Shown here: positions 15,574-15,670 of the stretch, piece by piece
Layout of the letters: each line of letters opens with the position of its first letter
How positions within the stretch are numbered: position 1 is the first letter of the stretch
Origin: Dysgonamonadaceae bacterium
Lineage (GTDB): Bacteria > Bacteroidota > Bacteroidia > Bacteroidales > Azobacteroidaceae
NCBI GenBank assembly: GCA_031261015.1
Contig: JAISKG010000233.1
Location: 1-15,670, forward strand
DNA length: 15,670 bases
Direction: 5' to 3'
Program-made: the position numbers and the translations under genes
The notes under the pieces: generated by a model
The model's input: the letters and a program-made list of their open reading frames with translations, nothing else
The model's database searches: none
What the model was told of the DNA's origin: nothing

Positions 15574-15581
15574 CAAAGGTA
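15574..15581 (-). promoter_or_regulatory. Bacteroidota -7 box for dapA
   Basis: TACCTTTG on the minus strand matches TAnnTTTG and lies 20 nt before the dapA ATG. No clear TTG was found 19-20 nt upstream, where the sequence is T-rich, so this is a partial match. Confidence 0.5.
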
Positions 15582-15601
15582 ATAATAATATTTAAACAGC
15601 G

Positions 15602-15626
15602 AAAAGGCTCTTGTCGCAAGAGCCTT
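15602..15626 (-). terminator. Terminator hairpin of an unseen upstream minus-strand gene
   Basis: AAGGCTCTTG and CAAGAGCCTT (15604-15613 and 15617-15626) pair perfectly over 10 bp around a 3-nt loop. On the minus strand the stem is followed by TTTTC. It lies upstream of the dapA promoter box, so it most likely ends a gene beyond the right edge of the window. Confidence 0.7.
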
Positions 15627-15670
15627 CGCCAATCTTAAAACTTTAAACATTTATTAACTCAAGGATTTAG

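Noticed and set aside
15456..15650. Short minus-strand open frame across the dapA start
   Set aside because: It covers the promoter and hairpin region and the dapA start in another frame, with no recognisable domain.

Overview
The window looks like a chromosomal fragment of an anaerobic or oxygen-tolerant member of Bacteroidota, probably order Bacteroidales. Four signs support this. Two proteins end in type IX secretion (T9SS) sorting domains. Promoters match the Bacteroidota pattern TTTG/TTG - about 19-20 nt - TAnnTTTG, and Shine-Dalgarno sequences are absent. The superoxide dismutase has residues typical of Bacteroidota enzymes. Amino-acid fermentation genes lie next to secreted polysaccharide degradation. 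There is no rRNA or other marker for a finer placement, and no function was tested by database search.

Layout. Positions 1-1226 (minus) hold a secreted protein with a peptidase-S74-type intramolecular chaperone domain and a T9SS tail; it runs off the left edge only a residue or so before its expected end and is easily missed because no stop codon is in the window. Positions 1227-1811 are non-coding, with phased TACTCA direct repeats, several hairpins and a REP-like inverted repeat. Positions 1812-6326 (plus) encode a 1504-residue secreted GH81 endo-beta-1,3-glucanase with an extra beta-sandwich domain inserted in its N-terminal lobe, then Ig-like, CBM6, two PKD-like and T9SS domains. A 22-bp palindromic tandem array (6408-6508) leads into an AAA_14/DUF4143 ATPase (6521-7699), which ends at a perfect 20-bp hairpin shared with the convergent operon.

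The minus-strand operon from 11893 to 7773 is tightly packed (spacing 0, -4 and 24 nt). It encodes a cyclic-2,3-diphosphoglycerate-synthetase-like P-loop protein, a CtlX-type guanidino/ureido hydrolase, ornithine aminotransferase and Fe/Mn superoxide dismutase. This suggests conversion of citrulline or arginine to ornithine and then to glutamate semialdehyde. Back-to-back promoters in a 140-bp gap drive this operon and, divergently, iorA-iorB (indolepyruvate:ferredoxin oxidoreductase), so the central block looks like an amino-acid catabolism region. On the right, a short ORF that reads as the start of a HigB toxin fused in frame to part of a HigA antitoxin lies 19 nt behind tRNA-Leu(CAG). Upstream of it is dapA (lysine/cell-wall synthesis), and a terminator-like hairpin marks the end of an unseen gene beyond the right edge.

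Most interesting points: the palindromic array abutting the start of the ATPase transcript, the higB::higA chimera, the unexplained P-loop protein heading a citrulline/ornithine operon, and the domain insertion in the GH81 enzyme.
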